DNA of 64,000 nucleotides from NCBI GenBank assembly GCA_023052935.1, contig CM041297.1:105887563-105951562 (forward strand), read 5' to 3'. Shown in pieces: positions 21,280 through 34,299 of the stretch (its first letter is position 1; each line of letters opens with the position of its first letter). The position numbers were made by a program, and so were the translations under genes. The notes beneath the pieces are model-generated. The model was not told where the DNA came from. It did no database searches and worked only from the letters and a program-made list of their open reading frames with translations. The DNA is from Piezodorus guildinii (lineage: Eukaryota; Arthropoda; Insecta; Hemiptera; Pentatomidae).

Positions 21280-21894
21280 ATTAAATTCAAGAGAAATTTA
21301 AGTATTTAGGTTCAATGATAACAAGAAAAAATGAAATCCAGGAAGAAATGAAGTACCGGTTAAAGGTGGAAAATGCGTGTTATTATTCAGTTGCTAAATT
21401 ACTTAGCTCACAGCTTCTGTCTTAAAACTTAAAGGTTAGAATTTATAAAATTATTATCCCCCGACGGTTCTTTACGGATTTAAAACGTGGCCGCTTCTTT
21501 GAAGCATGAACAACGGCTTAACGTTTTCGACAATAAAGTACTGCGTAAAATGTTTGATCTAAAGAGAGATGAGGCCACTGGGGAGTTTAGAAGGTTGCGC
21601 AACACGGAATTGCGGAGTTTGTACCCTGTGAATATAATTGAATTGGTAGAATCGCGGCGACTCAAACGGGCGTGTAAAGTTGTTGGGCTTGGTGAGGAAC
21701 GGAATCCGCGAAAGTTGGTATTCGCTGAACCGACTGGTAGACGTCCGAAAGGTAGGCCGAAGCGTCGATGGGAGGATTGCATTAAGGCTGATCTCGGGAG
21801 CTTGGGCTTTACCGGCGAACCTTGGACGAGTCTTTGCAGGCGAAGTTTGGTGGTATCGGCATCGAAACTTCGGGTTCGGTAAGCCTATTATTAT
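21280..21894 (+). mobile_element. 5'-truncated LINE tail with reverse transcriptase C-terminus
   Basis: Fragment of ~615 bp flanked by a perfect 14-bp duplication TATAGTTTCATTCA (21266-21279 and 21895-21908). The code begins at about 21300 with FKYLGSMITRKNEIQEEM, has a stop after AKLLSSQLLS, and continues in a second frame through LNVFDNKVLRKMFDLKRDE, SRRLKRACKVVGLGE and GRPKRRWEDCIKADL. This is the C-terminal region of a single-ORF LINE of the RTE-like type common in insects; the exact clade is uncertain. The tail is short ATT repeats rather than poly(A). Confidence 0.8.
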
Positions 21895-21908
21895 TATAGT
21901 TTCATTCA

Positions 21909-22685
21909 TCTTATAAAAGGTAATATGTAATATTAACTTTACAGTAAATGTGTTTGAAACAAATGTAATAAAAATGATCGTACAATATTTTATGATTTCT
22001 GAATTTTCTTATTTTGAACTCTTTTCTTTAAATGATTCGTTATCAGATTGGATAAGATTGGAAGGATATCTTGATGTAGCGGCTATAATTTTTTTCATAT
22101 TCTTCCTGTAAGAATACAAATTATATCTGTGACGAATTCATCGATCTCCCGTTCGTTACTCTTTTTCCCGTCAAAAGGCTCCCTCATTCATTTTCTTTTC
22201 TATTCGAGAATGACAAATAGCGATGAGCCTGCAAAAGAAATACAAGTGACGACGAGAGGAGCAGCCACCATTGTCCTGAGGAGTAAGAAGGCCAGCTAAT
22301 GATTGTTTCCTCATGTCGTAAATAACTTGTGACAGTTAAATAACTCCGCGATGACGGAGCAGACGCATGTAAATTGGGATCACGGATTAACCAAAATCCA
22401 TGGATTACATTCCGGATTACCTCCTTATCATCCTGTTATCAGCATTCCTACTGAATAATATCGCCCTAAACTGAATAAAATCGTCCACGTCGGATATCCA
22501 AATCGAGTTACGAGTTTGCAACCGCTTCTCTTCCCCCCACTTCCGGAAAAATATTAATTAAATTTACCCTAAAAAAATTAAATATAGATAAACAATCTAA
22601 AAATAATGTTTTTAAAAGATAATTTATATGTAAAATAATTTTATTAGGTTACGTTATTTTGAAGATAGTTTATAATCCTTATCCA
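21909..22685. other. Intergenic DNA with a GC-richer island
   Basis: 22140-22545 is clearly richer in G+C, carries no long ORF (a 29-codon ORF from 22211 is the best) and no repeat signature. It is a candidate conserved non-coding element. Confidence 0.35.
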
Positions 22686-23112
22686 GATCCCTCCACCCTT
22701 ACAATCCTTTACAAAGATTGAAACAGCAGTGACGTTTTGTAAATATTTATGCTGAAGTTCTTACACTTGTCGGATTCTCTTTTCTTGTACTGTATGTTTG
22801 TGGCTATTGCGCCCTAACTCAGCATCGATTGGTGAGAGACAGTGACTCGTCTAAGAGAGAGGCGTTGGGATCTCTTGGATTCTGCTTTTCTCCTATATGT
22901 GGAGGGAGAGGCCTAGTTTGGAGTTTCTTTGGCAGGCTTTATTTTAAGTATATTTTTTTGTTTCTTCTGTATATATATATCATTATTTTATTTGTTTTAT
23001 GTAATTCCTTTTATCATTGTTTATTGTTAATACTGTACGAATGTGGTCTCATATCACTATTATTATTGTTCATTTTGAAATAAATTGTAATATATCTCAA
23101 TAAATATATTAT
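22686..23112 (+). mobile_element. Decayed Jockey LINE 3' end, family B
   Basis: 22690-22745 aligns with the end of Jockey ORF2 and its stop (TTGAAACAGCAGTGACG then TTTTGTAAATA). The following ~370 bp matches the family B 3' UTR of the element at 54793-57710, including the GAGAGGCG.TGGGATCTC block and the TAATATATCTCAATAAA end. Dead and 5'-truncated. Confidence 0.75.
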
Positions 23113-23241
23113 TAAAAAAGTTTCTTGTATAGATAGTTATTCTTTTAAGTATAGTTCTAAAGATGTAAATATACATGAACATTCGAAATATAACTTTTTA
23201 AAAGATAATTTATATGTAAGATTGAATGTAAGTCACTCAAC

Positions 23242-23544
23242 TAGGGAGCCCGTGGCTGAGTGGCTAGCGCGCTAGTCTCCCATGTACAGGTTGTGAATTC
23301 AAATCGCAATCCTGGAGGGGCTTATATAAGGATGTAATTAAATAGGGATTCACTCACAGCCCCCCCCCGGGTATGTGAGACCCGTCAGCCAAATGGTGGC
23401 CACTCACAGAAATAGGCGTAGGGAGTGAGGACCCTACCCTGTAAAATCTCATCGAGAATCGTGAGTATATTCTCCCAAAAGATTACACCACGAGGCCTAG
23501 GGCCTTACGGCCTGTCGCGCCAGAGAGAATAAACAAAAAAAAAT
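23242..23544 (+). mobile_element. tRNA-derived SINE, family 1
   Basis: Plus-strand SINE with an 11-bp duplication AGTCACTCAAC (23231-23241, 23545-23555). The head reads GGGAGCCCGTGGCTGAGTGG (box-A-like GTGGCTGAGTGGC) and GGTTGTGAATTCAAATC (box-B-like). The body contains GGGTATGTGAGACCCGTCAG, AATAGGCGTAGGGAGTGA and GGCCTGTCGCGCC, then an A-rich tail. Copies are at 39470, 40361 and 48573, with a fragment at 28255. Confidence 0.9.
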
Positions 23545-23555
23545 AGTCACTCAAC

Positions 23556-25657
23556 GCATTCGCGAAAATCACTTCTTTCTGCTACATCATCCAGCCGAAA
23601 AAGTCGTCGTCCGCAAAGAGTTAAAGTTATTTTGTCAGGTATTGAAGGTCGTTTTTTTTCATTGACTATAATATATTCAACTCTGTATAGGGTGAGCCTA
23701 AAAATTATGGAATTTTATTGAGCAGCATTATGTAATTTTTAAATTGTTTATAAATATAGACTACTTCTGAACTGTTTTGATTGTAAGTGAAGTTACAGTG
23801 AGGCATGGCTGAAATTCTGGGCGGTGTTCAGGGGCAGTAGGGCTTATCAATTATCAAGGCTAGCTAGCTAGGCCAGCACTGGCTGTGAGGGACGGCCCCT
23901 GACCAATTGATCAGGACGAAGATGGATGGGAGGCGAGGAGGCTCTCTTCTTGAACCCGGGCCAGCCTCCTCACTCCTCCTCCCGTTAGTGTACTCTCAGG
24001 GGCTATGTCTCTCTCCTCCCTAATGTCCCAGAAGAGGGAATGCTATCGATAATTTTATCGAATCTCGAATACATCGAATCTGTCCTCAGTCAGCGCTTTA
24101 CATAATTCGGAATCGATTCCTGAAAAGGGATATAATAGGATCCCCGGCTCATCAGCATAAACGAAGCCGTATAGCCGAGTGGCTCGAAGCAGCTGCCCAG
24201 TTTTATGATGACTATTTTATGGCGGCCCCGTCCGTGGGGAACCAACAACTGTAAAACGGCCCGGAAATATTATTTTATTAGTTCTGGCTTATCTACTTTT
24301 CTAGTTCTATCGTCTAAACTTTGTCTGGAATAGAGTTTATTTTATTAGGCATTAAATTTTCAGTTGGTACTAGTTTTTATCGTTTTATATTTGTTTCTGA
24401 AAATGCCTTATTTGAATAAGATAATAGCAAAGCTATTGCCTTGGCAATATCTGAACATCTATTTTCACTTGTTACTGAATTAAGTTGGACAAATATAAAA
24501 CTTCTAAAGCACAGAACCCTAAAGATGAAAGACATATAGGTTTATTCATTGTAAAATATTGAATATAGGGAATGTATTATCAATCTATTTTATATCCCTG
24601 ACTCCCTTTTCGTTTGATCTATACTTTTATCAACCACTCCAATTCCTGATCCATATCCAGAAACATGCTGGTGGCTTTTTAAGTCTAATTCAATGTTGTG
24701 TTCTTCCAGATTTTCTACGAAATACGGGTTTACCCTAAGAAGCCCAAATGCAAAACAGATAACTGACAAATATTTGTATCCTATTTATTTTATCATTACA
24801 GGCGAATCCATATGTTTCCTTCCAAGGAGCGTATCATAAATATTAATAATCTTAATTCTAATTTTATAACACTGACCAGTTAGTCTTTTTTTTTTTATTA
24901 AAATAATTTTATTCTGGAACTTTTTTTTTCTAAGAATAAAGAACTATGAACGGGTCTTTCACTATCACCGATGGAGCATAAAATAATTATAATATGAGTT
25001 TTGCCTAATACTTTTTTTAAGTAATCAGAAGCTATTTTACTTATACTATTTTAGCAGATGTTCCATAAGGTTCCGCATTGGACCTTTTCAATCTCTATAT
25101 ATAAACAAATGAACAAATATAAAAATACAATCAAATATACCGTGCAGTTTAGTACCAGACAATGCCACTCAAAAATTTTAGCTTTTATGATTTCAATTCC
25201 AATTTTTTATAACCTTAACTTAACACAAGTCTGGACAAGACATTTTTTTTACTTATACTTTATGTTATACAGAAATTTTGAGTTAGAATCGTGTTTGAGA
25301 AGATTTGTTAGGAAAATATATCTAACTGTGAGTTAAGGTTACATATATCAATTAAAAACGAAAACTGACTACATGCTAAGAATTTTTTTTACATTTTTAT
25401 CTCACAATTCATCACCTAAATATTAGAAGAAAGTAGTACATAAATTTCTCAAAATTCTTCACTTTTAGGTCACTTTTTGTAAGAAATGTAAATTTAATGC
25501 ATATCTTTACCATATTGCTAGTTTTCGTTTTATTTCATATATAAAATATTATCAGAGTTAGATAATTTTATTAACACTCCTTTTTAGTCACTAAGCTGAC
25601 TTAAAATATTAGCAAAATTGAAATTATTAGCGAGAAACATGTTTTATCCACGTTTTT
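23556..25657. other. Intergenic DNA with a GC-rich island
   Basis: 23790-24260 is G+C-rich with pyrimidine-rich blocks, a TATCGATA-like element (about 24045-24055, resembling the insect DRE core-promoter motif) and a tRNA-like GTATAGCCGAGTGGC stretch without the rest of a tRNA. The remainder is A+T-rich. No gene was supported. Confidence 0.35.
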
Positions 25658-26549
25658 ACTTTCACTTATCTTTATATGAAATATATAGTAAGGGAAAGTA
25701 TTGCGATCGTGAAAATTTTCGAATTCCAGTTGTCAACGAAAATACACGTTTTAGGGTCCCCTGAGTCCAAATATCCAAGTCCCGCAAAAATGTCTGTGTC
25801 TGTGGTAACCCCTGGGTAAAAACGAAAAGTCATATGAAACTGAAATTTAATATTTAAGACAACTATACACCCGAGATGTTTCAGATACTTTTTCATCAAA
25901 ATCAGCTAACCGTAAGATCTACATTATACTATGCATTTTGCACCATTTTTGATTTCCTCAAAAACGGCTCTAACAATTTTGATTAAACTTTATATATCGA
26001 TGTAAAATTTGGTGCGCTTTAATATCATGTGGGTTTCATTCTGATTGAAATGTCTGACAGGCCTTAAATTTCGATATTTTAAATTTTCTTCCTCTAAAGT
26101 ATCTTATATTTTATAGATTTAAAAAAAAAAATAGAACATCATCGTATTTGCATTAATAAATAACAGGTAAATATGCAAGTTGAGCGAATTTGATTAACAA
26201 CTGAAAGAGAAAAATGCAAACATATTTTTTTATGTAGTTTTTGAACACAAGAATAGCAATATAGATGTATGATATACCTTTGAATAGCTGAAGATTTTAG
26301 AAAAAATATTATCTAACTCACGGAATTTTAATGTTAATTAAAGTTTGATGGAGCATGAAGAAAAGCCAATAAAACTAACTGATTTTTGTGGATAAAAAAT
26401 AATAGATTATTTAATAAAACACATGTTTCAACTGAAATTCAAAATAATTAATTCTTTAACAATTTATTTGTATCTTTAAATGTATTTAAAAATTTTTAAA
26501 TTGTTTTTAACAACGAAGGTAACTGAAAGTCGTGTGTTGCGCGCACCAG
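25658..26549 (+). mobile_element. Helentron-like element H4
   Basis: The best-preserved copy (~890 bp). The left end is ACTTTCACTTATC; the right end is ACTGAAAGTCG then GTGTG-TTGCG-CGCAC hairpin, CAG and a T run. The internal blocks are shared with H1-H3 and H5-H7. No ORF of note, so it depends on proteins supplied elsewhere. Confidence 0.62.
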
Positions 26550-27171
26550 ATTTTTCATTTTTCAATATAATACAGAATTAATAGTAAAAAATCTAACATG
26601 TTAAACAGAAAAAATAATTTAAATTTGACGATACCAAATGTATTGACCTCATATGTATTTGTAAAGTTTATGTTTAATTTTTATTATTCTAGACATGTTA
26701 AACGTAGTTCTAGGATTTTTCTCCTACGAGTACCTTCCATTGTGCAGACCCCCTAGGATAGAAACAAACACTCCATGCATTGTGTGCTACGTACTCCTTA
26801 CTCAAAATGCATTAAGAACAAGCAGATGGACTCATTAGCCGTGTAGACAATAGGCCGTACTAACAAAGACCAGGGGACCTGCATCCCAAACGAGCACTTT
26901 TTATAACAGCTTTGTAAAACGAAGAGTTTCCCTAGAACATAGAGACCCCCTGATCACGTGATCACGTATCCCCTCCCCAACAAGTTAAACAAGCACACCC
27001 ATCGGTCGCTTCCTCATTTTTCTGGTCATTATTCTCCATCCCATCAGCTCCTACCGCTCTAATGAGATGGCTTCGACCCCTTTCGCTGGATTTTTTGTTG
27101 TTTTCGGCTTTCCATTGATAAAAGTATTTTTTAAAAATTCCTATATATTTATTCAAAAATAAAATCGATGA
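26550..27171. other. Intergenic DNA with a GC-richer island
   Basis: 26700-27110 is less A+T-rich and non-repetitive. The minus-strand 64-codon ORF at 26962-27156 shows no motif. Candidate conserved non-coding element. Confidence 0.35.
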
Positions 27172-27221
27172 TCATTTTGGTTTATTATTTTCAATAATCA
27201 ACCTTTGTATTCGACCAAAAG

Positions 27222-27255
<34 letters not shown>

Positions 27256-27420
27256 CTCCTCAAAATACTAGTCCATTCAACGATGATTCTAACACCTAGA
27301 CGTTGATTTCAGCTGGGTAGTTTTAAAATGGCGGCCGATTAAATGTTTTTTAATCAATAATTAAGTTATTTTTGAAGATAGGAAAAAAAAATATTAGTGT
27401 TCTGTCTCTTCTAATTAATA
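27172..27420 (+). repeat. Dispersed repeat M, with poly(A) run
   Basis: Contains TTTATTATTTTCAATAATC, a ~31-base A run (27220-27250), CAACGATGATTCTAACACC, TAGACGTTGAT and AAAATGGCGGCCG, shared with copies at 20055, 36285 and 57780. Confidence 0.5.
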
Positions 27421-28254
27421 AAGCGTTATTTGATACAGAATTAAATTTTGGACCAAATGAAAAAAGAATCATTGAATTCAGTTAACAACAACCTTAGATA
27501 TTGCGTTTTGAAATCAGTGGTAGTGTTATGATATGATGATTTGAATTAGTTCTTTTCATACTACTTAATTGCCTATCAACAGCCATATAAACAGTTATAC
27601 CCTAATAATGTTATTTGGAAATAATAAACCATTGTGTAATAATTTTCAGCGTTTTTTTTTTATCAAGTTACACATCCTTCGAGGCTTTCTACCTTACACT
27701 TACCTACAAAGGAAATATTTAGTTATAGTCCGCGAATCAGAAACGAAAAAAGCAACTCATTTTTCAATATTTGTAGTATATTTTATGCAAAGCATCTATC
27801 ATGGTAAAGCAAAAATACACGTCTGCTAACTCAAAACGGGTGGATTACAAAATGGCGGCCGTTCCAAAATGGGCCAAAAAGACAAAATTTTGCCTCATAT
27901 GACTACGATATACTAGGCGACAATAGCTAGAAGCTACGACTGAGTTCAACTGGATGAATTATAGCTTAAACTTTTGGAAGTTCAGATGAATTTAGACAGA
28001 GTTATGTTACGAAAGCATAAGAAAAACATCTTGGAAAAAATGGAAAACTATTTTTTACTTTAGATATTAATAGAGCTCTGAACTCATCTAGTAACCCAGG
28101 CTATAGGATATTCAGCCACCTGGATTCGTCACCAGAAGAATGCCTGACGTTCCATGAACATATCCATAAAATACAAGTAGTCAATCGACTGAGAATTTAT
28201 ATCTCCAATGCCATAAATATATATTTATGAAATTCACCCTATAGTCCTCATGAT
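27421..28254. other. AT-rich DNA, no gene seen
   Basis: A second AAAATGGCGGCCG block at about 27850 shows more repeat M material. The 86-codon ORF at 27569-27829 has no recognisable motif. Confidence 0.45.
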
Positions 28255-28390
28255 AATGAGCCAACTGGATCTCACTCACAAAAATAGGCGTAGTTAGTAA
28301 AGACCTTACCCTATAAGTAATCATCGAGAATCGGAGTGCTGAATCCTTAGAAACTACATCACCTAGACATTCTGTCGCGGAATCAGAACA
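28255..28390 (+). mobile_element. SINE family 1 fragment
   Basis: A decayed 3' half of the family 1 SINE: TCTCACTCACAAAAATAGGC, GTAGTTAGTAAAGACC and CATCGAGAATCGGAGTG align with 23380-23530. The tRNA-like head is missing. Confidence 0.7.
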
Positions 28391-30886
28391 ATAAGATATG
28401 ATATGTAACTCATCTTTTCATGATATTTTACGGTAACATTAAAAAATATTTTATGTTCGGTGACATGTAAAAATTATGTTGAAAACGGACCACTTATTTT
28501 CGAAATTTAGTTACAAGAAAAGAACAATTTTTTATATCTTTATTACCTAATTTAATTACATAACTTCTTTCTGGAATAACACGTCTGCCAATCTCATTTA
28601 ATAGATATGAACTATTTACTTTAGAATAATTTCTAATTTCGAAATTAATTTATTATAGCAATTTTTACATTATGCTATCTTAACTACAGACTAATGTTTG
28701 AAAAATTAAGATTCTTGATATGCTCTTGAATTATGATAATTTTACACCCAATTAGACAAAAATAATAAAAGATGGGTTTAAATATGGAAAAAAATGACTT
28801 CAAAATGCAAATGTCACCAAGTTCTGAAATACACTACCATTCTTTAGGTTTCGAATAGCGCCCCATTTCTTCATGACTTATACATTAAATTGCATATTTA
28901 ATTCGCTGTCCCGATGGTGGACCCGCCCATTCCTGAATAAATTTAAATATTTTAATGAAATAATACAAAAACATATTTATATTCAAATTATCTGCACTGG
29001 AGGGGTAAAGCGCCCTTCAATTGTTGTTATTTTACATAAGGTATGATTCCAATGCAATATTTCTGTTATATATCATATATTTAATACTTTTTATTAGTGT
29101 TATACCTTACTTTACCACGTATTATGTAATATAGCCTGACGTTTAAACCTACCTAATATTCAATAATCAGTCTATATAAACAATCATTTCTTTTTTGTAC
29201 TGGTTATAACGTGAAAAGTTTTGCTACACAGGTTTGAAATTTCAAATTAGTACAATAAAACTGTAACTCTACTTAAAATAAATATTTACTTTTTCACTAT
29301 CAAAACCATAACTTCATAAAAGAATATTTAAGCTATCTTTTATATTGACTTTCTAGTTTCGTACGTGTTATCAATTTTTTTTTTTTTCCACAACCGCTTC
29401 CCCAGACAAGCTGCGGGCTTCTTCAAGGTACTGAGATATATAACATTTATTTATTCGTAATATTACTATTTATCAAATGGACAATAATAATATTGCTGCA
29501 GGACATTTATACAATCCTCTTCAAGGTACCAAGTAAAATTATTTTTCAGACCTGCGAATTGTATAAAAATGCAGAGAACAATCCGTGGTTAGTTTTGTTA
29601 TTTACATAATATGATTTAGAAGGTGCCGATATTAAAATAAAGTTTTTATGATTCGTAAGGCAGTCCAATTACTTAAGTCACAGAAAGAGCTAAAACATTT
29701 GCCAACGCCTTCAGTTAACAGTCAGCCACTAGCCTGCAAGATTGAACTGCGTTGCAGCCTGCGGCTTAATTAAGGCGTCCAATACGCCAATATTATCATG
29801 CACTAGGAGCATTGTATATACAGTAGTTACCATATCATATTAATGAGTAGTAATTCAATAATGTATTAATGAATGATTTCAGAGTTAGAAATAATATTCA
29901 TCCTCTATGTGCATTGAAGATCTCTATAAACAATTAAGATACCTTCCTTGCCTTTAAGGCCGTTTAGACGAACTGATCAAACTTGAAAAATTAATTAGTA
30001 GGCCAATACTTTATTCTTAAACTTTGAAAGAACAAAAGGAGTGTTCTTTCTAGGTTTTGGTATACGCACAGTCTATGTAAGACACTATTTTGTCTCAAAA
30101 TTGGCAAAAATATATTGAAAATATAATTCTAATATATATTATATAAAAACGGGGGTGTTATTTATTATTCTATTTCAATGATTTAATTTAATTTTTTTTA
30201 CATTAATGGTATAATGTATTATTTTACAGGGATAATCCCAGAATAATTAAATTATTATTATATTAAAATTGATTTAGTTTAAATAAACGTTGTTATTAGC
30301 AGAAAGACCTGTTTGTCAATTCAGTGAGAAATACTGGGAGTATCTTTTCAAGCGTGTTATACTGAATACATTCGTTATTAATATCAATTGAATATGTTGT
30401 TTAAATTTGTTCACCATGCTGTGCGTAGAAGCAATCAAAACCGGAAACATTAATAAAAGCAAACAAGGAATAATAAATGAAGGAAGAAAAAGATCGATTT
30501 TCCGTTGCTATGGCCTAATTAAAGCATGCATTATTTTGCATACGGAAAGTGCTTGTTTAATGGTAAACTACCTAATTTGATTGAGGTCAATATTATTCAG
30601 TTAAGTGTTTTTACATTATTCAAAAAACATTATATTTCCTTGAGCTTCATAGTTATGTTAACGAGATACAATATTATTTATTTTTAGTTAAACTTTTATT
30701 TATTTTTAATCTATTTTTTTCCTATAAATATGGATATTACTTAACAAAAAATATCTGATCGAAAGGATATCCAGAAGTGATCTCATAATTAGTTGTAGGT
30801 ACCGAATTATCTATCTTTCATATTACTGAGAAAAAAAATTTGAATCCGATTATTTTCATAGAAGAAAAAATAAATAAAATAAAAAT
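28391..30886. other. AT-rich intergenic DNA
   Basis: No gene. Small less-A+T-rich patches at 29690-29800 and 30410-30560 are non-repetitive; the latter contains GCATGCATTATTTTGCATAC, rich in octamer/homeodomain-like words. Function unknown. Confidence 0.45.
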
Positions 30887-31140
30887 CCAGTACTTCTACA
30901 ACCCAACCTATGACGGGTATGGGGTTCAGTAATGTAGGGGTTTGTACTGTATCTAGGCCAACGGGTGTGCATAAGGTGATTAGGCCTTGATCGCCAGTTT
31001 TTTGGTACAAACATTATAGGGGCTGGGTGTACCCCAAAAGAGTCTCCATACCCTCAAGGTCACTCCACAGCTAAAATAACGGAATATAATTGTCTGTCTT
31101 AGCCGGGTTCAAACCTGGGACCCAGTAATTAGTACATTAT
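30887..31140 (-). mobile_element. tRNA-derived SINE, family 3
   Basis: Minus-strand copy of the SINE at 63171-63477. Reading the minus strand: box-B-like GGGTTTGAACCCGGCTAAG, then AGGGTATGGAGACTC, CTGGCGATCAAGGCC, GTTGGCCTAGATACAGT and a GTTGTAGAAGTACTGG end. The tRNA-like 5' part is poorly preserved and no duplication was found. Confidence 0.75.
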
Positions 31141-32089
31141 TGCTGTTACTATATCTACTAAACTCTTATACTATATCTACTTATCGAGGCCACTTAATTT
31201 TTAATTAAGGAACACGTAAATGAATTTTTAACCTTCAAAAACCCTCATTGTAAAATATTATGAAAAATATATTCTGATAATCAACAAAACCATTTTTAGA
31301 ACTCAAAGCCGGAAACGCTGCTATCTAGAATAAAACATGTTTAGAGTAATAAATTTTAACGTATTGCTAAAAACTCAAAGATAAATAAAGTTTTTTCTTA
31401 TTTGCATATAATTACAGCACCAATATCAATCCAGGGGTGAAATTAAGATTTAATAAATCAATCGTAAAAACTTTTTTACAGATTAGCAATAACCAAAAAA
31501 ACACCGTATGCAAATTAATAATTATGATCAATTCAAAATATATCGCTTTTAGGGAGGTAATAGTTGGTTTGCCAATGTGCTTAAACTAAATTTATCGCTT
31601 CAAATAATAATAAGAGAAATTATGGATAATTGAGACGTTTGACTGATTTCCAAAAGGTACTAAAGGACATTTTTATTAAATTGATTATGGGCATATTTTT
31701 ATTATCATCATTTATGTCTAATAAATCTTCTTTGAGCGTTCTGTAAAATTTCCTAGAAAGAATATAATTTTGGAAATCAACGTCTCAATTAATGAAGCGA
31801 AACTAAGTGACAATATGACAATTAAAAGAAACTGTAGCACAAAAAAGTGGCGCACTTTGAAAATCATTTTATTTTTTTCCGTGAAATTAATATGCATTAC
31901 ATCACCATTTTTATAAAAAAAAAAAAAAAGAAAGTATTCTTCTGGGAATGATTTAGAGGTAAAATTAAGATTAAAAAAAAGGAAAATAAAGATTTATTAA
32001 AATGAAAAAAAAAGAGAAAATTAACAAACATTTATATTAAAAAAAAAAAATAAATAAAATATATATATATATATATATATCTGTTGAAT
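31141..32089. other. AT-rich DNA with simple repeats
   Basis: Contains A runs and a short (AT)n at 32059-32080. No coding features were seen. Confidence 0.5.
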
Positions 32090-33070
32090 TAAACTTTCCA
32101 TAACGAGTATTGCTTCCTCTCGCATGAATTACTCCGTGAAGCCTTGCAGGCATACTTCTAATAAGGTTTGCTACAACATTTTGTGTTATTTCCTTCTATG
32201 CTTCCACTAAAGAAGTTCTTTGCTCCTGTAAGTCTTCAGGAGGCTTAATTCTTCTTCTCACACGTCTGCCAAGTTTGTTCCAGAGATTTTCAATGTTATT
32301 TAAATCAGGGCTACGTGGCCATCTTAAAGTCTGAATCCGTGTATTATTAAGATATTGCTGAAGACAGTTTGCAGATTGTGGTCGAGCATTTTCGTGCATA
32401 AAAATAAAAAATTCTCTTATAAATGGAGCAAAAGGTATAAAATATTGTTCAACGATCTCTGTTATGAATAATATGCATTTAGGGAAGGTTTGTTGAAGAT
32501 ATGGAGATCAATTTTGGCTTCCAGAGATATTCCTCCCCACACCGTCACTGAACCACCTCCAAATTACATTCTCCCAGCAATGTTACTTTCAGAATAACGT
32601 TCACCTGATCTTCAGTAAACTCAAGCACGTCCATCTGTTAAGTAAAGTGAAAAGCGTGACTCATCGGAAAAAAGTACAGTCCCCAATTCATTTTCATTTC
32701 ACAATATGTGTTCTCGAGCAAACTCTAGACGGGCTCTTCGATGATAGGATGTAAGTTTAGTTCAACAAGTCTTCTTTTCACAGTTTCGGCACTAATTGAA
32801 ACATTACGAACCACAGGAAGCCTTTGAGAAGTCTCAGAACTAGTAAAGAATCTATTTCGAAGATTATGTATTAAAATAACGATCATCTCGTGGGTCGTTT
32901 TTGGTGACCCGAACCTGGCGTACGTAAGTTGAGTCCAGTGTCAGGGAAACTTGAAGCGCTCTACGCACAGTGGTTTCAGGTAATCCTAATGCCTGAGCAG
33001 CATTTCTCTGACTATGGCTATTTTCGACTAAAGCAACGGCACTGGCCACTTGTTCGGCGGTTATTACCCT
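32090..33070 (-). pseudogene. Tc1-like transposase, heavily decayed
   Basis: Minus-strand relic of a second Tc1-like family. 33049-32864 reads as the N-terminal helix-turn-helix (SQRNAAQALGLPETTVRRAL). Around 32680-32540 broken frames contain LFSDESRFSLYLTDG and FGGGSVTVWGG. 32399-32196 reads HENARPQSANCLQQYL and WPRSPDLNNIENLWNKLGRR. The second catalytic Asp has become Glu (HEN), and one residue is lost before the final Glu. Many stops; terminal repeats were not identified with confidence. Confidence 0.82.
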
Positions 33071-34024
33071 TTTAAGGATTAATGATAATTTTAACTAACA
33101 AGTTTTTAAACAAATTAGAAACTTATTTTAATATTGTTGCCACGAAATCGCAATAAGAACTGTTATTTGTAAAGTGATTATTACCTTTGTTCATGTTTTT
33201 GTTCTCATTAAGTAAACAGAGGTTTCTATTTCATAAACTTCTCCTTAATAATTGTTAATAGTAATAAAAAAAATCGTTTTTTTTTAATCAATTATATGTA
33301 AAAAAATATTTCATTGGCAAACTAACTTCAAATGACCTTTTTGTTGCTTTGTGACACCGCTGCTACAACATAAAATGGATCTTAAGGCTTATGAAGTAGG
33401 AATGCCATGATAGCGATTTAGAGTTTAAAACGAACTAACCGACGCAGCTCCGAAGCCATTCATTATTCCATCCCCTAATTTCGGCGTTGGAGAAAGAGAG
33501 GGAATGGGGATGGAGGATTTATCGCGGCCAATTGAAGACTTTTATTAACTCCTCCCCAATTCGGGGATCGGATAGAAGTTTCCCCGCCACTGGCTGCTAC
33601 AGGAGCTGCCCCATCAAAATTCCCCGCTTGCTCCGTTCCCAGTTGGGATCGGTGCTTGTGTTTGCGCTTCCTATGTAAGTTTTTCTGATGAGTTCGTAGT
33701 TCGGGATGGATTTCTCCCTTATGCCTCTTCCTAGTAGCAGGGCAATACGGGTTTGATAGAAATGGAAGTTTTCTGAGATTTTCATCCTTCTCTTTGTATT
33801 TTCACTTGACGCAAACAAATAAAAAATAAAATTTTCATCAAATAATATAATATTTTTGGTTTATTATTTTCAATAATGAATCTCTGTAATCGACCAAACA
33901 AATAAAAAAAAATTATACCCCTCTCCCTCAAAAGTTGAGGGTTTACGTCTCAAGTTAAGTAGAACCCGAACACCGAATATCATTCAAAGCCATTTTATGT
34001 CTTTGCGACATGACATTGCCCTCC
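33071..34024. other. Intergenic DNA: GC island and repeat M fragment
   Basis: 33360-33800 is a G+C-richer island with overlapping short ORFs on both strands, none with a motif; CCTATGTAAGT at 33671-33681 resembles a splice donor. 33845-33975 is a repeat M fragment (TTTATTATTTTCAATAATGA and CTCAAAAGTTGAGGG). Confidence 0.4.
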
Positions 34025-34253
34025 AGATCGTCTGTTTTAACCCCATGCGAATTTTTCCTTTAGTGTCACTTTAAGGAAAAAGTACAAGCATCGACCCCGA
34101 ACTAACAATGAAGTGAAGGCTTCCATGGTTAAAGAAATTAAAGCTATTCCTCTGAATATGATTCACAGAGTTATGGACAACTTCCAGAAAAGGCTCCGTC
34201 AGTGTTTGGACAATGAATGTAGACATTTACAAGATATCATTTTCAAAACATAA
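34025..34253 (+). pseudogene. Mariner-superfamily transposase C-terminus
   Basis: Decayed C-terminal end. A frame from 34025 reads RSSVLTPCEFFL with a stop where Trp is expected. A second frame from about 34090 reads HRPRTNNEVKASMVKEIKAI, then RVMDNFQKRLRQC and HLQDIIFKT before a stop at 34251-34253. The L.PC.FFLWG...KV...RP and RVM.NF..R...C......HL.DIIF.T pattern is the usual end of insect IS630-Tc1-mariner transposases of a clade distinct from the other copies here. Confidence 0.78.
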
Positions 34254-34299
34254 TAGAATAAAACAGCATTATATAGTCTTTCAAGTATAAAATAATTTT

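Noticed and set aside
24165..24215. tRNA-like stretch GTATAGCCGAGTGGC
   Set aside because: Box-A-like words occur, but no box B, acceptor stem or body matching the SINE families follows, so neither a tRNA nor a SINE can be supported.
31831..33360. Terminal inverted repeats for the decayed Tc1-like relic
   Set aside because: GTAGCAC near 31836 and GCTGCTAC near 33360 are loosely inverted, but the match does not extend, so no boundary is claimed.
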